From NCBI GenBank assembly GCA_002343335.1, contig DDSI01000003.1, positions 1 through 5,831 on the forward strand: a DNA stretch of 5,831 nucleotides, read 5' to 3'. The position numbers and the translations under genes were made by a program. Source of the stretch: Bacteriovoracaceae bacterium UBA2394 (lineage in GTDB: Bacteria > Bdellovibrionota > UBA2394). How positions within the stretch are numbered: position 1 is the stretch's first letter; every line of letters begins with the position of its first letter. Shown here in pieces: positions 5,249-5,831 of this stretch. The notes below the pieces were generated by a model, which was given only the letters and a program-made list of their open reading frames with translations, was not told the origin of the DNA and searched no databases.

Positions 5249-5831
5249 TCAGTGAGAGAGCCAGCCTCGACGGTAAAACCAAATGCCGATGATAGAGGTG
5301 ACGAGGCCCATCACGATCCATACGCCGGGATATCCCCAATGCCAGTCGAGCTCCGGCATGAATTTAAAGTTCATGCCATAGATTCCAACGATGAAGGTGA
5401 GAGGCATAAAGAAGACGCTGAAGACGGTCAGCACTCTCATGACTTCACTCGTGCGATGAGATGCAAGGCTTAAATAGAGCTGCAACACCGCTCGACCGTC
5501 TTCTAAAAGCTCATCGCAAAAGAATATCGAATGATCATTCATCTCCTTCAACTCTTTAAGTTGCAACTTTGCTGGGTCGGTTGAAGGGCCGATGGATTGA
5601 ACCCCCGCCCATTTTTGAAAAACAATAGAGGAGTGAATTAAAACTCTTTTAAAAACAGAAAGTTGTCTCACCATTCGATGTATTTCACCTAAATGGACTG
5701 AAGAAATATTTTTATCTAAGATTCCATTTTCAAGCTCTTCGAGCTTTTTCTCATTCAATTCAATTTGAATTTCGTAAGTTTTCATCGCTGAAAGAGCGAT
5801 GGATAATGCTACTTCCTCTGAACTTTCCTTA
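5249..5831 (-). CDS. corA: CorA-type magnesium/cobalt channel, C-terminal part (5' end beyond the window)
   Basis: The visible 193 residues are the C-terminal part of a CorA-family divalent cation channel, an inner-membrane pentamer that takes up Mg2+ and Co2+. The frame stays open to the right edge, so the in-frame ATG at 5785 is an internal methionine, not the start. Family members are usually 300-350 residues, so somewhat over a hundred are missing. Seen in order, counted from that methionine: a charged helical region (1-112) corresponding to the cytoplasmic funnel and long stalk helix; TM1 at about 114-136; the signature YGMNF with Gly-Met-Asn at 137-139 (5369-5377); the loop MPELDWHWGYP, typical of the family; TM2 at about 153-171; and the basic C-terminus YRRGWLSH. 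The stop is TGA at 5249-5251. The small RGCT gene follows on the same strand. Confidence 0.94.
   Translation of the reverse strand, partial: KESSEEVALSIALSAMKTYEIQIELNEKKLEELENGILDKNISSVHLGEIHRMVRQLSVFKRVLIHSSIVFQKWAGVQSIGPSTDPAKLQLKELKEMNDHSIFFCDELLEDGRAVLQLYLSLASHRTSEVMRVLTVFSVFFMPLTFIVGIYGMNFKFMPELDWHWGYPGVWIVMGLVTSIIGIWFYRRGWLSH

Noticed and set aside
5150..5473. Plus-strand ORF of 107 codons
   Set aside because: It is mostly antisense to the CorA TM/GMN region. The product is His/Asp/Glu-rich with no family resemblance.
5249..5785. CorA as a complete 178-residue protein starting at 5785
   Set aside because: The frame continues without a stop to 5831 and the upstream residues fit a CorA helix, so the gene is cut by the window rather than short.

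Overview
The window comes from a Gram-negative bacterium. Two predicted secreted proteins and an outer-membrane-type beta-barrel carry Sec signal peptides, and the signalling and transport families are typical of Proteobacteria in the broad sense. Mid-range base composition and heavy use of CGA and TCG codons would fit a Bdellovibrio-like lineage, but that is only a guess. No mobile element, rRNA, tRNA or CRISPR array was seen.

Left block (1-2815): a divergent two-component pair. The minus-strand sensor kinase has three PAS domains and a HisKA domain and runs off the left edge inside its ATPase domain. An 85-bp spacer separates it from a plus-strand response regulator (receiver plus LuxR-type HTH), a FixL/FixJ-like combination. 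The spacer holds a good sigma70-type promoter placed so close to the regulator's ATG that the mRNA would be almost leaderless. It also holds short direct repeats spaced about two helical turns apart. Fifteen bases after the regulator, and probably in its transcript, lies a two-TM potassium channel with a TVGYGD filter and a short coiled-coil tail.

Middle block (2835-4828), all minus strand, read right to left: an exported protein of unknown function, then an exported or membrane protein of unknown function overlapping it by one base (TAATG). A 67-bp gap follows, then an outer-membrane beta-barrel protein with a perfect AGGAGG ribosome site and a GTG start, and 14 bp later a small multidrug resistance (SMR) transporter. 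The last gene converges on the potassium channel with only 19 bp between stop codons.

Right block (4829-5831): a 40-codon minus-strand gene for a single-TM small protein ending in RGCT (5013-5135), and the C-terminal part of a CorA-type Mg2+/Co2+ channel whose reading frame stays open to the right edge. Between 4829 and 5012 there is no convincing gene, only a weak 38-codon plus-strand ORF.

Nothing here proves a new system. The best leads are the sensor/regulator/K+ channel cluster with its near-leaderless promoter and repeats, the SMR protein with mixed subtype signatures, the coupled pair of unknown exported proteins, and the tiny RGCT protein.
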